Numbered from the stretch's first letter, positions 1 through 8,565 are shown. The stretch is 42,315 nucleotides of DNA from Martinezella calliandrae (GCF_030272695.1 NZ_JARFYN010000068.1:1-42315); one strand, 5' to 3'. The notes: generated by a model not told the origin, from the sequence alone. Made by a program: numbers and translations.

Positions 1-202
1 CACGCTTGACGCCGTTCAACTGACGACGCAAGCCTACATCGGACGGCTGTGGGAGTGTCGGATCATCGGATCTCGCAGTATACTGGCGTTGCCATTCCGT
101 TAGAGCCCAGTTGTAGGCAAAGCGCGCTACGCCAAACGCCTTGGCGAAATAGGTCCGCTGCTTGTTGTTTGGGTCGAGCGCGATACGGTGGGCAATCAGC
201 AT
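1..202 (-). CDS. tnpB: TnpB of an IS607-family element, N-terminal part only
   Basis: The frame reads MLIAHRIALDPNNKQRTYFA at its start and continues with AKAFGVARFAYNWALTEWQ, the N-terminal helix-turn-helix region typical of IS605/IS607 OrfB (TnpB). TnpB proteins are RNA-guided nucleases ancestral to Cas12 and are not needed for transposition itself. The gene runs off the left edge, so the RuvC-like catalytic residues and zinc finger cannot be seen. Its ATG overlaps the tnpA stop codon by 7 bp (ATGCTGA), the usual translational coupling in these elements. Only about 67 residues are visible, so intactness is unknown. Confidence 0.8.
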   Translation of the reverse strand, partial: MLIAHRIALDPNNKQRTYFAKAFGVARFAYNWALTEWQRQYTARSDDPTLPQPSDVGLRRQLNGVKR

Positions 203-822
203 TGAGAATCCTCAACCGCCTTCTTCACCGCGTCTAGAAGCTTTTGGTTCTTATGCGAGCGAGCGCCATATAGCCTTGCCGAAAACACAGTGACAATCTC
301 AAGCACGTCCTTGGCGAGGTCTTCCTCGAAGGTCGTGTCCTCGCCCTGGTTCAATATCACCACTTCGACGTTTTTGGCTTCACATATCGCAAACACCAGT
401 TCAGCGCCAAACCGTAGCAAACGATCCTTGTGCGATATCACCAGACGCCCGACAGAACCGTCAATAATCTGCGACAGAAGCTTTTTAAGACCCTTCTTGT
501 GATCGTGCATGCCAGATCCAAGATCGGCAACGACTTCGAATGTCCAGCCCTGTCGAGAGCAGTACAGCTCCAGCACCTGCTTTTGGCGCTCCAAATCATC
601 TTTCTGATCGTGACTGGATACGCGGGCGTAAGCAATGGTTTTGCGGGTGGCGTCTTGAGCTGCGCGGAATTGCTCTGGACGAAGCTTGGCAAGATCGTAA
701 CGGCGATGGCCGCCCGGTGTATGTTCAGCCACCAGACGGCCTTCAGCTTCCCATCGGCGCAATGTCGTGATTGACACGCCTAAGACTTTCGCCGCTTCGC
801 CTATGCTCACAAATCTCTCCAT
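196..822 (-). CDS. tnpA: IS607-family serine recombinase TnpA
   Basis: The 208-residue protein starts with a MerR-like helix-turn-helix (about residues 5-45, with the SIGEAAKVLGVS and GGHRRYD motifs) and continues into a serine-recombinase catalytic domain. The catalytic serine is in YARVSS (Ser69), and the arginine-containing KDRLLRFG motif follows near residue 130. HTH before catalytic domain is the IS607 arrangement and the reverse of ordinary resolvases. The length is normal and no stop or frameshift is seen, so this enzyme could be active. It is followed directly by tnpB on the same strand. I could not define the ends of the element, because IS607 has no terminal inverted repeats. Confidence 0.9.
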   Translation of the reverse strand: MERFVSIGEAAKVLGVSITTLRRWEAEGRLVAEHTPGGHRRYDLAKLRPEQFRAAQDATRKTIAYARVSSHDQKDDLERQKQVLELYCSRQGWTFEVVADLGSGMHDHKKGLKKLLSQIIDGSVGRLVISHKDRLLRFGAELVFAICEAKNVEVVILNQGEDTTFEEDLAKDVLEIVTVFSARLYGARSHKNQKLLDAVKKAVEDSQC

Positions 823-974
823 TTTGGATCGATATACATAGATTCACTAAGATTGCAAGCGAAATGTTCTAACCCTTTCGAATGGGCCGCGATGTGTACG
901 GTCGTGTGACCATCCATGTGTACGCTAGAAAATGGGTGCCCAAAATTCTATGGAAATTCAGCGCTTTATGGTTT

Positions 975-1069
975 TGGTGGGCCCGGAGGGCACGCCATCC
1001 GCGTTGTTTTTATTGAATAGTTGTTGGGCCCCTCGGCGAATTGTTTTCGACTTGTTCCGATTGGGCCCA
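975..1069 (-). repeat. 95-bp tRNA-3'-end repeat, copy 1 (possible att site)
   Basis: On the minus strand the repeat ends in CCTCCGGGCCCACCA, the 3' end of a tRNA (tRNA-Ile type) including CCA, but the rest of the T arm is absent. The second copy at 20063-20157 has the same orientation. I count about 10 differences in 95 bp, with exact blocks of 26 bp at one end and about 29 bp at the other. Integrases commonly recombine into tRNA 3' ends, and copy 2 abuts an integrase remnant. The pair may be attL and attR, or a dispersed genome repeat. The preceding 823-974 stretch holds no gene that I can support. Confidence 0.6.
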
Positions 1070-1151
1070 ACAACCACCCTCGGAGGCCCGGCACCGACTT
1101 ATCGCGGCTGATCGGGCAAAAGCTCGATTGGTTTCGCAACACCCCATACAA

Positions 1152-1211
1152 GCGGTGACTTAAAATCCCTCACCTTCGGGTATACGGGTTCGACCCCCGT
1201 CGTCCGCACCA
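1152..1211 (+). pseudogene. 3' fragment of tRNA-Leu(UAA)
   Basis: The sequence contains an anticodon loop CTTAAAA (anticodon UAA), a variable-arm-like CACCTTCGGGT, a perfect 5-bp T stem ACGGG/CCCGT around the loop TTCGACC, and the acceptor 3' strand CGTCCGC followed by ACCA. The 5' half (acceptor 5' strand and D arm) is missing, so this is not a working tRNA. Such 3' fragments are what an integrating element leaves when it has recombined into a tRNA gene. The identity as Leu rests on the UAA anticodon and the long variable arm. Confidence 0.6.
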
Positions 1212-1302
1212 TATTGAAAATGCTTGTGAAATTGACCTACAATTTGATCCCGCGCTCGTATGAATATAGGCGCGGGGGGCACGACAGGGGGCACGCAACG
1301 CT
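1199..1302 (+). repeat. 104-bp tRNA-flank repeat, copy 1
   Basis: It starts in the acceptor end of the tRNA-Leu fragment (GTCGTCCGCACCATATTGAA) and runs to GCAACGCT. A second copy of exactly the same length lies at 8590-8693, with about 80% identity. Differences concentrate in bases 21-45, while the two ends are nearly identical. It contains two GGGGCAC-like boxes spaced about 12 bp apart. This is compatible with the element-side arm of an attachment site. Confidence 0.6.
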
Positions 1303-1410
1303 ATCTGAGAAGCAAGCATCACTATGTTCGCGAGCAAATCGGTGCCCACAGACCACGATCGAAATGATCGAGCAGTTGTTGTAGCGATCTGAGCCGATCA
1401 TTCAGAGCGA

Positions 1411-1444
1411 TGGGGTCACGTGTTCGAGTCACGTAAGCAGCACC
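1411..1444 (+). pseudogene. 3' fragment of a tRNA, probably tRNA-Thr
   Basis: A 5-bp T stem ACGTG/CACGT encloses the 7-base loop TTCGAGT and is followed by AAGCAGC-ACCA. An acceptor end in CAGCACCA is typical of alphaproteobacterial tRNA-Thr. The upstream sequence does not fold into D and anticodon arms, so only the 3' third remains. It is the third tRNA 3' end within 470 bp, next to the tRNA-Leu fragment and the 975-1069 repeat. Confidence 0.5.
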
Positions 1445-2131
1445 ATTAAATTTCAAATGCTTAGCTGATATTTGGCTTCGTTGACGGGCACGGAATCTAG
1501 ACGGAAGGTTCCAAAAAAGTTCCAAAGCACCTTCGCTCGCCTGGCGCATACCTTGAAGTGCATCGTCGGACCCTAACTGAAGGATTCAGATCGAAGTTGT
1601 TTACTCGGAAGGTTCCAAGGTACCTCACGACAACGCGCTGGTGACCATGAGGTAGATAGATGGTCTGCATTCGTGCTGGCCAGCTTTGCGTGTGTTACGA
1701 GGGCGGGCATTGGCATCCAGCCACTTCATTGAAATACGACAACCTCATCAATAGGAGCCAACTAAAGCTCTTGAAGATCGGCGCCCCCGTCCGCGTCTCG
1801 GTGCGCCGTATCAAGATCGCAATGGCGTCGGCCTGTCCCTATGCCGACGACTTCGCCCAGGCCCACGCCCGAATACGCATTGCGGCCCGATAATGCCGCT
1901 GGCCTGAAACCTTCCCGCCAACGACAGAGGATATATTGCCAACTGGAAAACCGCCCGCCCGCCGCGACGCGGACTGCATTCGTCTTCGAATGTCAGAGCG
2001 CCAAACAAGGCGTCCCCATGTGCCAGGATGCGTCCGGACGTTGGCATTTGCCGCCTTGCGCATAAGCCGTCATCGAACTTCGTTTGGAAAGCGCCAACAC
2101 TAGTCGTTGCAGCCGCGCTCAACACGCGTGC
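1445..2131. other. Stretch with no supportable gene
   Basis: After the tRNA-Thr-like fragment there are two short GGAAGGTTCC boxes (about 1501 and 1610) and then DNA without a convincing open frame. Short frames at 1660-1893 and 1841-2065 lack good ribosome-binding sites. The latter ends in a Cys-rich string (CQDASGRWHLPPC) that could be the decayed tail of a secreted protein. The HupE-like gene ends just to the right. I see nothing functional here. Confidence 0.5.
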
Positions 2132-3163
2132 TTAGGCGAAAAAGGCCGCCGTTCGCACGATGAACCAGAACGCGGCCATCGTTCCGATGGCATAGGCGGC
2201 GACTGGCAACGCATGCTGTTCGACGGTCGGCGGCAAATAGACGCGTCTGGCAATCGCCACCACCGCGAGAACGGCGGCGATGAACATGAGTTGACCGGCT
2301 TCGACGCCGACATTGAAGCTGAATAGCGCCAGGGGAATATCGGCCTGTGGCAGACCGACATCGGTCAGCGCGCTAGCGAAACCGAAGCCGTGCAGCAGGC
2401 CGAAGGTAAAGGCGACAAGCCATGGCTTTTGCGCAGTCAAGCTTGGCTCGCCGCGCCGCTGCCGGACAATCTCGCAGGCAAGCAGGATGATGCTCAGAGC
2501 GATCGTGGCCTCGACTGGCGGTCCCGGTACGTGCACAACTCCGAGAGTCGCCAGGCTCAGTGTGATTGAATGAGCGACCGTAAACGCAGTAATGGTCCAC
2601 AAAAGGACCCTGCGGTTGCGCACGATCAATATCAGGGCAAGGACAAAAAGCAGATGGTCGAAGCCGAACAGAATATGCTCGACGCCGTGCGACAAATAGG
2701 CTGCCGCGACCGCCAGCGCCCCTTGCGACGTCGTGATGTCGACCCACGGCTTGGAGGGGTGGACCAGCGTCGTGGAATGCCTGCCATCTGACAATTGCAC
2801 GCGCACCAGCACGTCCGTGATTGTAGTTTGAAGGCCCACGAACTCGATGCGATCGCCCGTCAGCCCCTTTGAATCCGCATCGAGAACGTGGCGCTCGATC
2901 AGGGAATCGGAGAGCTCCACGGCGCTTGGTTCAACGACGTCCTGAACGTCACCCGGAAGCCGCAGCACGACCGGAAGGCGCATGCCGGCGAGCACCGGCG
3001 TTCGCCACAGCAATTGGTAACGGCCAGGAGTGATCTCATCGATCTGCAGATAGGCGGGCCGGACCTCGTGAGCGCGGGCGGCCGCCGGCGGAAGCGCCAG
3101 AGTTGCAAAGACGGCAACCATGGCGATCTGGATCCAACGACGATGCTTTGGCCGGGCGCTCAT
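2132..3163 (-). CDS. HupE/UreJ-like secreted-domain membrane protein
   Basis: This 343-residue protein has a signal peptide (cleavage after about AARA31, then HEVRPAYLQI), an extracytoplasmic beta-rich domain (about 32-140) and about six or seven membrane helices. The helices carry the SHGVEHILFGFDHLLFV and GLLHGFGFASAL histidine motifs. This matches the HupE_UreJ_2 family. HupE and UreJ proper are linked to nickel or cobalt uptake, but for this two-domain group the substrate is not established. The His-rich helices suggest metal binding. The gene overlaps the parvulin gene upstream by 4 bp (ATGA), so it is the last gene of a four-gene operon that begins with the DUF3604 gene. A role in supplying metal to the DUF3604 protein is my inference. 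Confidence 0.85.
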   Translation of the reverse strand: MSARPKHRRWIQIAMVAVFATLALPPAAARAHEVRPAYLQIDEITPGRYQLLWRTPVLAGMRLPVVLRLPGDVQDVVEPSAVELSDSLIERHVLDADSKGLTGDRIEFVGLQTTITDVLVRVQLSDGRHSTTLVHPSKPWVDITTSQGALAVAAAYLSHGVEHILFGFDHLLFVLALILIVRNRRVLLWTITAFTVAHSITLSLATLGVVHVPGPPVEATIALSIILLACEIVRQRRGEPSLTAQKPWLVAFTFGLLHGFGFASALTDVGLPQADIPLALFSFNVGVEAGQLMFIAAVLAVVAIARRVYLPPTVEQHALPVAAYAIGTMAAFWFIVRTAAFFA

Positions 3164-4140
3164 TCCGGGGCGGGCTCCATCGAGCCGACCGGCGTCTGCG
3201 GTGCCCGCAGGCTTCGCAGGTCGACCGATTCGAGTGGCGGAACTACGACCGTGTAATGTGCACGCAAAGCGTCGAAAGTGGTGCGTTTGAGCTCGCTCTG
3301 CTTCTGATCAAGCCAAGCGGTTTTGACGTCGGATTTAACTTCTTCGAACGTGGGAACCCGGCGCGGCTCAATGGCGTCGATAAAGACCAGATGCCAACCA
3401 TAGCCGGATTGGATAGGTCCCTGCCAAGTGCCCGGCTTCAACTGAAACAGCGCGTTGGCGAAAGGCGGACCGAACTCCCTGGCCACCTGTTCGGGCGTTC
3501 GTTCGGCGTAGTAGTCCTGAAACATAAACGGATCCGCCAGGCCCGCCAGTTCCGGAGTATTGGCCGCCTTTCCGGCAATCCTGGCAAGCGCCGCGTCAGA
3601 TCTCTCCCGCGCCCCTGCCCGATCCAAAGCGAAATACAGGTGTCGAAAGGTCGCTCGGGGAGGCAACGCAAAACGATCCGCATTCTGGGCATACCATTTT
3701 GCAAGCTCGTCGTCGCTCGGCACCTGCAATGCGGCAATGTCCTGAGCGAGGAAATTCATCTTCTGCACCAATCGCCGCTTGATGATCTCGTCGTCCTTGT
3801 CGAGGCCGAGGGCCACGGCTTCGCGGGACAAGATTTCCTCGCTAACCCTCTCGTCAACCAGTTGGCGCATCTCGGCGGTGGACGGTGGGGGGCGCCCCTG
3901 GGCAAGCCAGCTCACGGCCAATTGACGCAGATCGTCCTCGGTCAGCATGATCTGATTGGTGCGGTCGATTTGGCCGCTGGCCGGGTTCAAAATTTGGTAG
4001 ACGCCGAAGAGGAGCGCTCCGGCAAAAAGGAAATGGAAGAGCGGTTCGCGCAACCAGCGGCGAATGCGGGAGGGCCTCTTCTCGCCGGATACCCTTGGGC
4101 TGGCGGCATCTTCAGGCGAGTACCTCAACGGCTCTGACAT
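3160..4140 (-). CDS. Membrane-anchored parvulin-type peptidyl-prolyl isomerase
   Basis: The 326-residue protein has a cytoplasmic N-terminal 30 residues and one membrane helix (PLFHFLFAGALLFGVYQIL, about 33-51). A SurA/PpiD-like periplasmic region follows, with a parvulin (Rotamase) domain at about 160-285 that includes FRHLYFAL and GPIQSGYGWHLVFI. It probably helps fold exported proteins of the same operon. The start is supported by GGAGGGGCG upstream of the ATG. The 3' end overlaps the HupE-like gene by 4 bp, and the upstream gene is 27 bp away. A dedicated foldase beside secreted enzymes is consistent with an envelope function. Its clients are inferred from position only. Confidence 0.87.
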   Translation of the reverse strand: MSEPLRYSPEDAASPRVSGEKRPSRIRRWLREPLFHFLFAGALLFGVYQILNPASGQIDRTNQIMLTEDDLRQLAVSWLAQGRPPPSTAEMRQLVDERVSEEILSREAVALGLDKDDEIIKRRLVQKMNFLAQDIAALQVPSDDELAKWYAQNADRFALPPRATFRHLYFALDRAGARERSDAALARIAGKAANTPELAGLADPFMFQDYYAERTPEQVAREFGPPFANALFQLKPGTWQGPIQSGYGWHLVFIDAIEPRRVPTFEEVKSDVKTAWLDQKQSELKRTTFDALRAHYTVVVPPLESVDLRSLRAPQTPVGSMEPAPE

Positions 4141-4167
4141 GAACTCGCCCCTCCAGCATCAAACGCT

Positions 4168-5304
4168 CTACTGCAAGGCTGCCTTCGCGGCCGCGGCGCG
4201 CTGCAGATAGTTGACGACTGCGAATTGGGATGCTGGGTCTTTAACCGCATCCGATTTGAGAAGTGCGGCGTATTCGGTTGCGGCATCCCAATAGTTCCAA
4301 TCGGCGAGCTGCAGCGCCACGAAACCGGCCATCGCGGGGCGTTCCCTAATGAAGACGCGATACGCTTCGATAACCTGCTCGCGAGATATGGTACCGCTGG
4401 CCTCGCCATGGACATTCAGAGCGAGCAAGGCAGCCTCGATTTCCGGCATCGTCCGTGTATGGTCGGCAAAATACGTCGCTTCGACCCAACCAATGCGCGA
4501 CGGCCCGCGCAATTCGAGGTCCGCGCCTATCATCGCGGCGAGGTTCGTGGCGTCATGCGACGTGCGGGCCGCTTCCATTTTCTGTTCGAGGCGCTCCGCG
4601 TCGGCCGAGCCGCCTACGAACCCGAGTACAAGGGTATAGGTCGCATGGCGCGAGGCAAGCTTCGGATCGTTCAGCCAGCGCTCGACCGTTCCCGCATCGA
4701 TGCGCGACCGCACCGTTTCCAGAGCCTGGTAAGGAGCGTGGGCGAGTTCTTGCCAGGCAATTTGTGCGACCAGCGCATCGGGACTTTCAAGGCGCGGAAG
4801 AACAAGTGAAATACACTGCCGCGACCCGGCATCGTTCAGCACCGTCGACGGCTGCAATCTCTGCGGCCAGCTCGCGCGACGAAGCTCGCCGCTCGTCCGG
4901 TACGTCGCGATCAGTTGTCGTAACCACGCCGCGTATTCGGGCGGCATCGTCCCCAAAGCGGTCCAATGCGGATTTAGCGCATAGTGGATGAGCAGACACG
5001 GGTCGCAGCCCGAGGGAACGGTTCCGTCGGGGCCCTGCACCGGGTCTACGATTGTTGCGCCATCCGCATCATCTCCCTTGATGGCCGAAGCAATCCGAAA
5101 GTGGCTCGTGGACCCGTCCGGCCGGGCAATCACCACCCGGTCTGCCGTGTTGAGCTGCTGACCGATCGTCACCATCTGCTTGGCCGCTTCATAGCAGAGA
5201 GGGCACGCGACCGCCGTTGCCGCGGAACTCACGAAGATAAGTGCGGTTAGTACAGGCCTGAGCCACCGCACTGAAGGAATTGGCGCCTGCCGTTCAGAGT
5301 TCAT
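4168..5304 (-). CDS. Secreted double-CxxC hypothetical protein
   Basis: I do not recognise a named family. The 378-residue product has a signal peptide that ends directly before a CPLC motif (Cys34 and Cys37). A second CxxC, CDPC, follows (Cys100 and Cys103). The C-terminal two thirds are helical and repeat-like (HEAT- or TPR-like in composition, rich in Ala, Leu and Trp). CPLC and CDPC could bind a metal or heme or form disulfides; a CxxCH heme site is absent. I chose the ATG at 5304, preceded by GAGGAGG, rather than the TTG one codon upstream. It lies 10 bp after the DUF3604 gene and 27 bp before the parvulin gene, so it is the second gene of the operon. Confidence 0.75.
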   Translation of the reverse strand: MNSERQAPIPSVRWLRPVLTALIFVSSAATAVACPLCYEAAKQMVTIGQQLNTADRVVIARPDGSTSHFRIASAIKGDDADGATIVDPVQGPDGTVPSGCDPCLLIHYALNPHWTALGTMPPEYAAWLRQLIATYRTSGELRRASWPQRLQPSTVLNDAGSRQCISLVLPRLESPDALVAQIAWQELAHAPYQALETVRSRIDAGTVERWLNDPKLASRHATYTLVLGFVGGSADAERLEQKMEAARTSHDATNLAAMIGADLELRGPSRIGWVEATYFADHTRTMPEIEAALLALNVHGEASGTISREQVIEAYRVFIRERPAMAGFVALQLADWNYWDAATEYAALLKSDAVKDPASQFAVVNYLQRAAAAKAALQ

Positions 5305-5314
5305 CAAAGCCTCC

Positions 5315-7699
5315 TCAATGGAGCACCTCGTTGCCGGGCGATAGCGGGTTCAACTCCTTGACTTCAGGAATGATCTCATAGTTGACGTAGCCGAATTCGT
5401 TGCTACGCGCCCCGTAGACCTTGTCCCCGAGCTTGTATGCAGTGACTTCGATCGGCGTGCCGGCCAGCACCGTCACAAGCTTACCGTTGTTGATATAGTA
5501 CGGCGAAGGCGTGCCGAAATAGCTCGCCGCTGCCGCATCGCCCGTGGCGCTCGGCATCAATGCTTGACGGCCGACATTATCCGCCAGAGCTTGCCCCTGG
5601 TTCTGATCCAGTTTCGATGTGACATAGCGCGGGTCGATCGGCGTCAGCATTTGCGTGGCGTTGGCAATTCCCGACGCGCTGTAAGTGATCCTGAACCTCG
5701 TGCCGGTCACGTTGTTCTGCAGCCAGGGAGTCTTGTCGACAACCAGCGCCTTCAACTCAGCATCGTCAAGAGCGACTGCGCCAGCCTTCTTGAGATCATC
5801 GACGGTGGGCCCGACCTTGGCGAGTTTGTGGGTTTCGGGCGCGGGCGTGTACCAGATCGGCGAGCTCCACGCCCGCTCCTGGATGGTGGCAGGCACGACA
5901 TCGGGCGGCGCGATTCCAAGCTGGGCCGCCTGGATGGTGGTCCAGCGGGGCGTCGGAATTTCGAGCACGCGGGCGTAGTAGAACGCCGGACCGCTCTGAT
6001 CGAACTCAGGGTCCGTCCATACGGACTTCAGTTCGACGGCGCCAATGCTGTTCGTGTACGTGCCCTTTTCCATGTCGACCGTCGAGCCGATCGGAGGCAC
6101 CTCTCCGGTCCATTTGTCAGGTGTCCTGTCCCCAGCCCACGCGACGTCGAAGACTTTCTCGAAGCTCTGGCCGCTCTTGGTCCAACCTTTGACGATCTGA
6201 ATACGATCAAGGTTGCCTGACGTGGGGTCCTTGACCGCCCATACTGCGAACGACGGCGGCTTGTCCCCGGCGGGCGGAGGAGTGAGATCGCCGCCCATGG
6301 GAACGCCCTGCGCATAGGCGGCCTTGAGCCAATCACGGTCCTTGATCCAGTCCGGCGTCGATTTCCAGAAATCGTGCCGCTGGTCGGCAGTCTGTCCTTC
6401 GGCATAGTTCCAGCCACCGAAGAACCGAACCTTAATGTGAGGGCCGCTGACCGCGAAAGTCTCCTTGCGCTTCATTGCGTTGAAGATCGACGCGCGGGTA
6501 TTCTCCTCCGCCCAAACCCCTGTCAGCCCCCCTGGATTCTCGAGGCGCGGGTCCATCCCGGCAAATATTGTGCCTGACATACGCTTCTCGATGGTTCCAT
6601 CGAGACTGGCATGGCCTCCGAAGAAGTTGTTCTGACGATAAGGGACGCCAGTATTGTGCGAGTCGGAAGCGGCGCCGAACCCGAACTTGTAGGGGTTGAA
6701 ACCCTTGGTGTCTTCAAGGGTCAGCCCATCCTTCAAAGCCTGACGAGCATAGCTGCCAATAACATGGGGAATGCGGCCTTCAGGATTGCTGAGGAGGTAG
6801 GTGAGGATCTCGTAGTTGGCGAACTCGTCGGTGGGTGAGAGCAACGGATGGGTCTCGGAGGCTCCCTTGATCTGCTTGATCTCGATCAGAGGCTCGTTGC
6901 GCATCCGGTCTTCCGCGTATGCCCGGTCGATCGGCCGTCCGTTGATGTCGATCTCGGTTGGATACATGCGACCGTCCGAGAGATTGGCATTGTGCGAGAT
7001 CGCCAGGAGGTCGTTACCCTGGTTACGCTGGTCGTCCATCCATTTCCAGAGGTCTGACGGAATGTCCGAATCGAGCGCGCTGAAGGGTGCAGCCGGTACG
7101 TGCGCACAATCCTTGAAGAAAATATTCCGGTGGAGATTCATGTTGTTCGGCATGGACGTCCACTCATAGGAGCAGAAGGCGGTGAACTTGCCGGGCTCGT
7201 TGGCCTTGTTCGCGAAATCGATGTTCTCTTCCCACACCGTGTGCGCGATCTCGGGGCTTAACAACGCGTTAATCCTTTCACCCGCCAGAAGCTTGAGAGC
7301 ATAAAGGTAGACTCGCTGAACCTCTTCCTGGCTGTCATTCTTGAGGATGAGGGGCTCTGCCGCGGACATCTTGTTGATGGCCGAGCCGGGATCATTGGCG
7401 AGCTTGACGACACCAACATATTCGGAGTGGTCGGTTACTCCTGCGAAATCGAGCGGAGTATCGATCTTTATGTCGTAGCCGAGCGGGTGCTTGATCGGCT
7501 CGCCCTTGAAATACTTGTAAGCATCTCCGGGATCGGTCATCCGATTGCCGAATAGCCAGGCGTCAAGCGAATAACTGGTATGAACGTGAGTCTCGCCGAA
7601 ATAGGCGTCTCGAAGCGGATTAGCCTCTTGGGCGCCTGCAAATGAGACGCTCAGCAGCAGCAAAAAGCAACCCTCGGATACAATCGTCATTCGAGTCAT
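5315..7699 (-). CDS. Secreted DUF3604 protein (PHP-like metal-dependent hydrolase)
   Basis: The 794-residue product has a signal peptide (MTRMTIVSEG then a Leu-rich core, cut near AGA23-QEA). A DUF3604 domain fills the rest. Histidine/aspartate motifs like those of PHP phosphoesterases are visible: GETHVHTSYSLDA (35-47), GVTDHSEYVG (87-96), ISHNAN in the middle and ASDSHNTG further on. These could hold two or three metal ions. The family has no well-established substrate. The open frame extends upstream, but the ATG at 7699 has GGAGGGAGG 6 bp before it and begins a proper signal peptide. It is the first gene of the operon running to 2132. An esterase acting on a phosphate or sulfate ester is my inference. 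Confidence 0.88.
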   Translation of the reverse strand: MTRMTIVSEGCFLLLLSVSFAGAQEANPLRDAYFGETHVHTSYSLDAWLFGNRMTDPGDAYKYFKGEPIKHPLGYDIKIDTPLDFAGVTDHSEYVGVVKLANDPGSAINKMSAAEPLILKNDSQEEVQRVYLYALKLLAGERINALLSPEIAHTVWEENIDFANKANEPGKFTAFCSYEWTSMPNNMNLHRNIFFKDCAHVPAAPFSALDSDIPSDLWKWMDDQRNQGNDLLAISHNANLSDGRMYPTEIDINGRPIDRAYAEDRMRNEPLIEIKQIKGASETHPLLSPTDEFANYEILTYLLSNPEGRIPHVIGSYARQALKDGLTLEDTKGFNPYKFGFGAASDSHNTGVPYRQNNFFGGHASLDGTIEKRMSGTIFAGMDPRLENPGGLTGVWAEENTRASIFNAMKRKETFAVSGPHIKVRFFGGWNYAEGQTADQRHDFWKSTPDWIKDRDWLKAAYAQGVPMGGDLTPPPAGDKPPSFAVWAVKDPTSGNLDRIQIVKGWTKSGQSFEKVFDVAWAGDRTPDKWTGEVPPIGSTVDMEKGTYTNSIGAVELKSVWTDPEFDQSGPAFYYARVLEIPTPRWTTIQAAQLGIAPPDVVPATIQERAWSSPIWYTPAPETHKLAKVGPTVDDLKKAGAVALDDAELKALVVDKTPWLQNNVTGTRFRITYSASGIANATQMLTPIDPRYVTSKLDQNQGQALADNVGRQALMPSATGDAAAASYFGTPSPYYINNGKLVTVLAGTPIEVTAYKLGDKVYGARSNEFGYVNYEIIPEVKELNPLSPGNEVLH

Positions 7700-7954
7700 G
7701 CGGAACCTCCCTCCGGAGAACCGGGCGAACAATATTGCCTGACGTTTTCGAAGACTGGACTGTCTAAGAATGCAACTTCTGATCAACAAGGCACAAATGC
7801 GCCCATAATGTGTTTGAATCATGTCCATCTAATGTACCGTCGCGGTGGGTTCCACTTCAAAATTCAGATTTTCAATCGGACAGGAGGGCCCGAAGCATCC
7901 GAATTACGAGAAACGTCTCCGTCGACCTCAGCTTTGCGAAACAGATGAAAGCTA

Positions 7955-8100
7955 ATGCGGGTCGACTTTTACGGCCGGCCCTATTTTGGGGCAGCAAGCA
8001 TTTCCGAAGACACCGCGCAGTTCGGATTGCCGGAGGTGCACATGGATGCCGATTTCGGCGACCTTCTGAACCACTTCGACTTTGCATTTATGGCGTCACA
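7955..8100 (+). pseudogene. Relic of an outer-membrane beta-barrel gene
   Basis: A short frame encodes FYGRPYFGAASISEDTAQFG and then VHMDADFGDLLNHFDFAFM. This lines up with residues 48-85 of the complete beta-barrel protein at 9974-10777 (TLTPYFWATDLSGDV and VHINADFGDLFDHLDFAAM). The match stops abruptly after about 45 codons, so this is the remnant of a second, diverged copy, not a gene. It lies between the DUF3604 operon and an integrase relic, at a rearranged junction. The rest of 7700-8190 holds no gene. Confidence 0.65.
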
Positions 8101-8190
8101 TTGTGTAGGCCAACGAGAGGCAACAACATGCCCATCGCCGCCTGGAAGCTGACAGTCGGCAAACGGCCCCAAAACGATCACTCATCCGGC

Positions 8191-8565
8191 TCAAAAACAG
8201 GTGTCTCCTATTGGCGCGAAGGAGATGTGGTCCGCGACTAAACCCGCTCGTGTGGGGTCTGCCTGGAAGCGAGCGATGATTTGGTCGACCGTCACGCCAT
8301 CAGTGTTTGCAATCGCGGGCGGAGGCCTACTGATATCGACATCGGAAAATATCATGTCGTAAGCCCTGCCGGCGTTCTTTCGCTGAGCGCGGGCGAGATT
8401 GCGAAGCGCGCTTTCTTGTTCGGCGCGGTACACGAGATTTACGAATGCCTGCCAATTAAGGTCACCGGGCCCTATGCGGATTTTGAAACGCGATGCAATT
8501 TCCGCAGCGCTTTTTTGGATTCTGCCGCCCCACTCTTCTTCGGGAAGTTCCAGCTCTTGGAGACG
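8191..8565 (-). pseudogene. Fragment of a tyrosine integrase (N-terminal half)
   Basis: The frame GGRIQKSAAEIASRF, NLVYRAEQESALRNLARAQ and GVTVDQIIARFQADPTRAGL resembles the region of tyrosine integrases just before and into the core-binding (SAM-like) domain. The frame then ends after about 15 unrelated residues, and no catalytic domain (R-H-R-Y) follows. It therefore cannot be active. The fragment starts beside a tRNA T-arm sequence at 8562-8589, the normal place for an integrase relative to its attachment site. Family assignment is from sequence character only. Confidence 0.5.

Noticed and set aside
966..1151. Minus-strand frame ending in a Pro-rich tail
   Set aside because: It lies on the tRNA-end repeat; the same kind of frame appears at the second copy (20039-20419), so it is a translation of the repeat.
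1152..1211. Functional tRNA-Leu gene
   Set aside because: The 5' acceptor strand and D arm are absent, so a cloverleaf cannot form.
1660..2065. Two overlapping plus-strand short frames, one ending in a Cys-rich string
   Set aside because: No good ribosome-binding site, no recognisable family and no codon-level support; at best a decayed gene.
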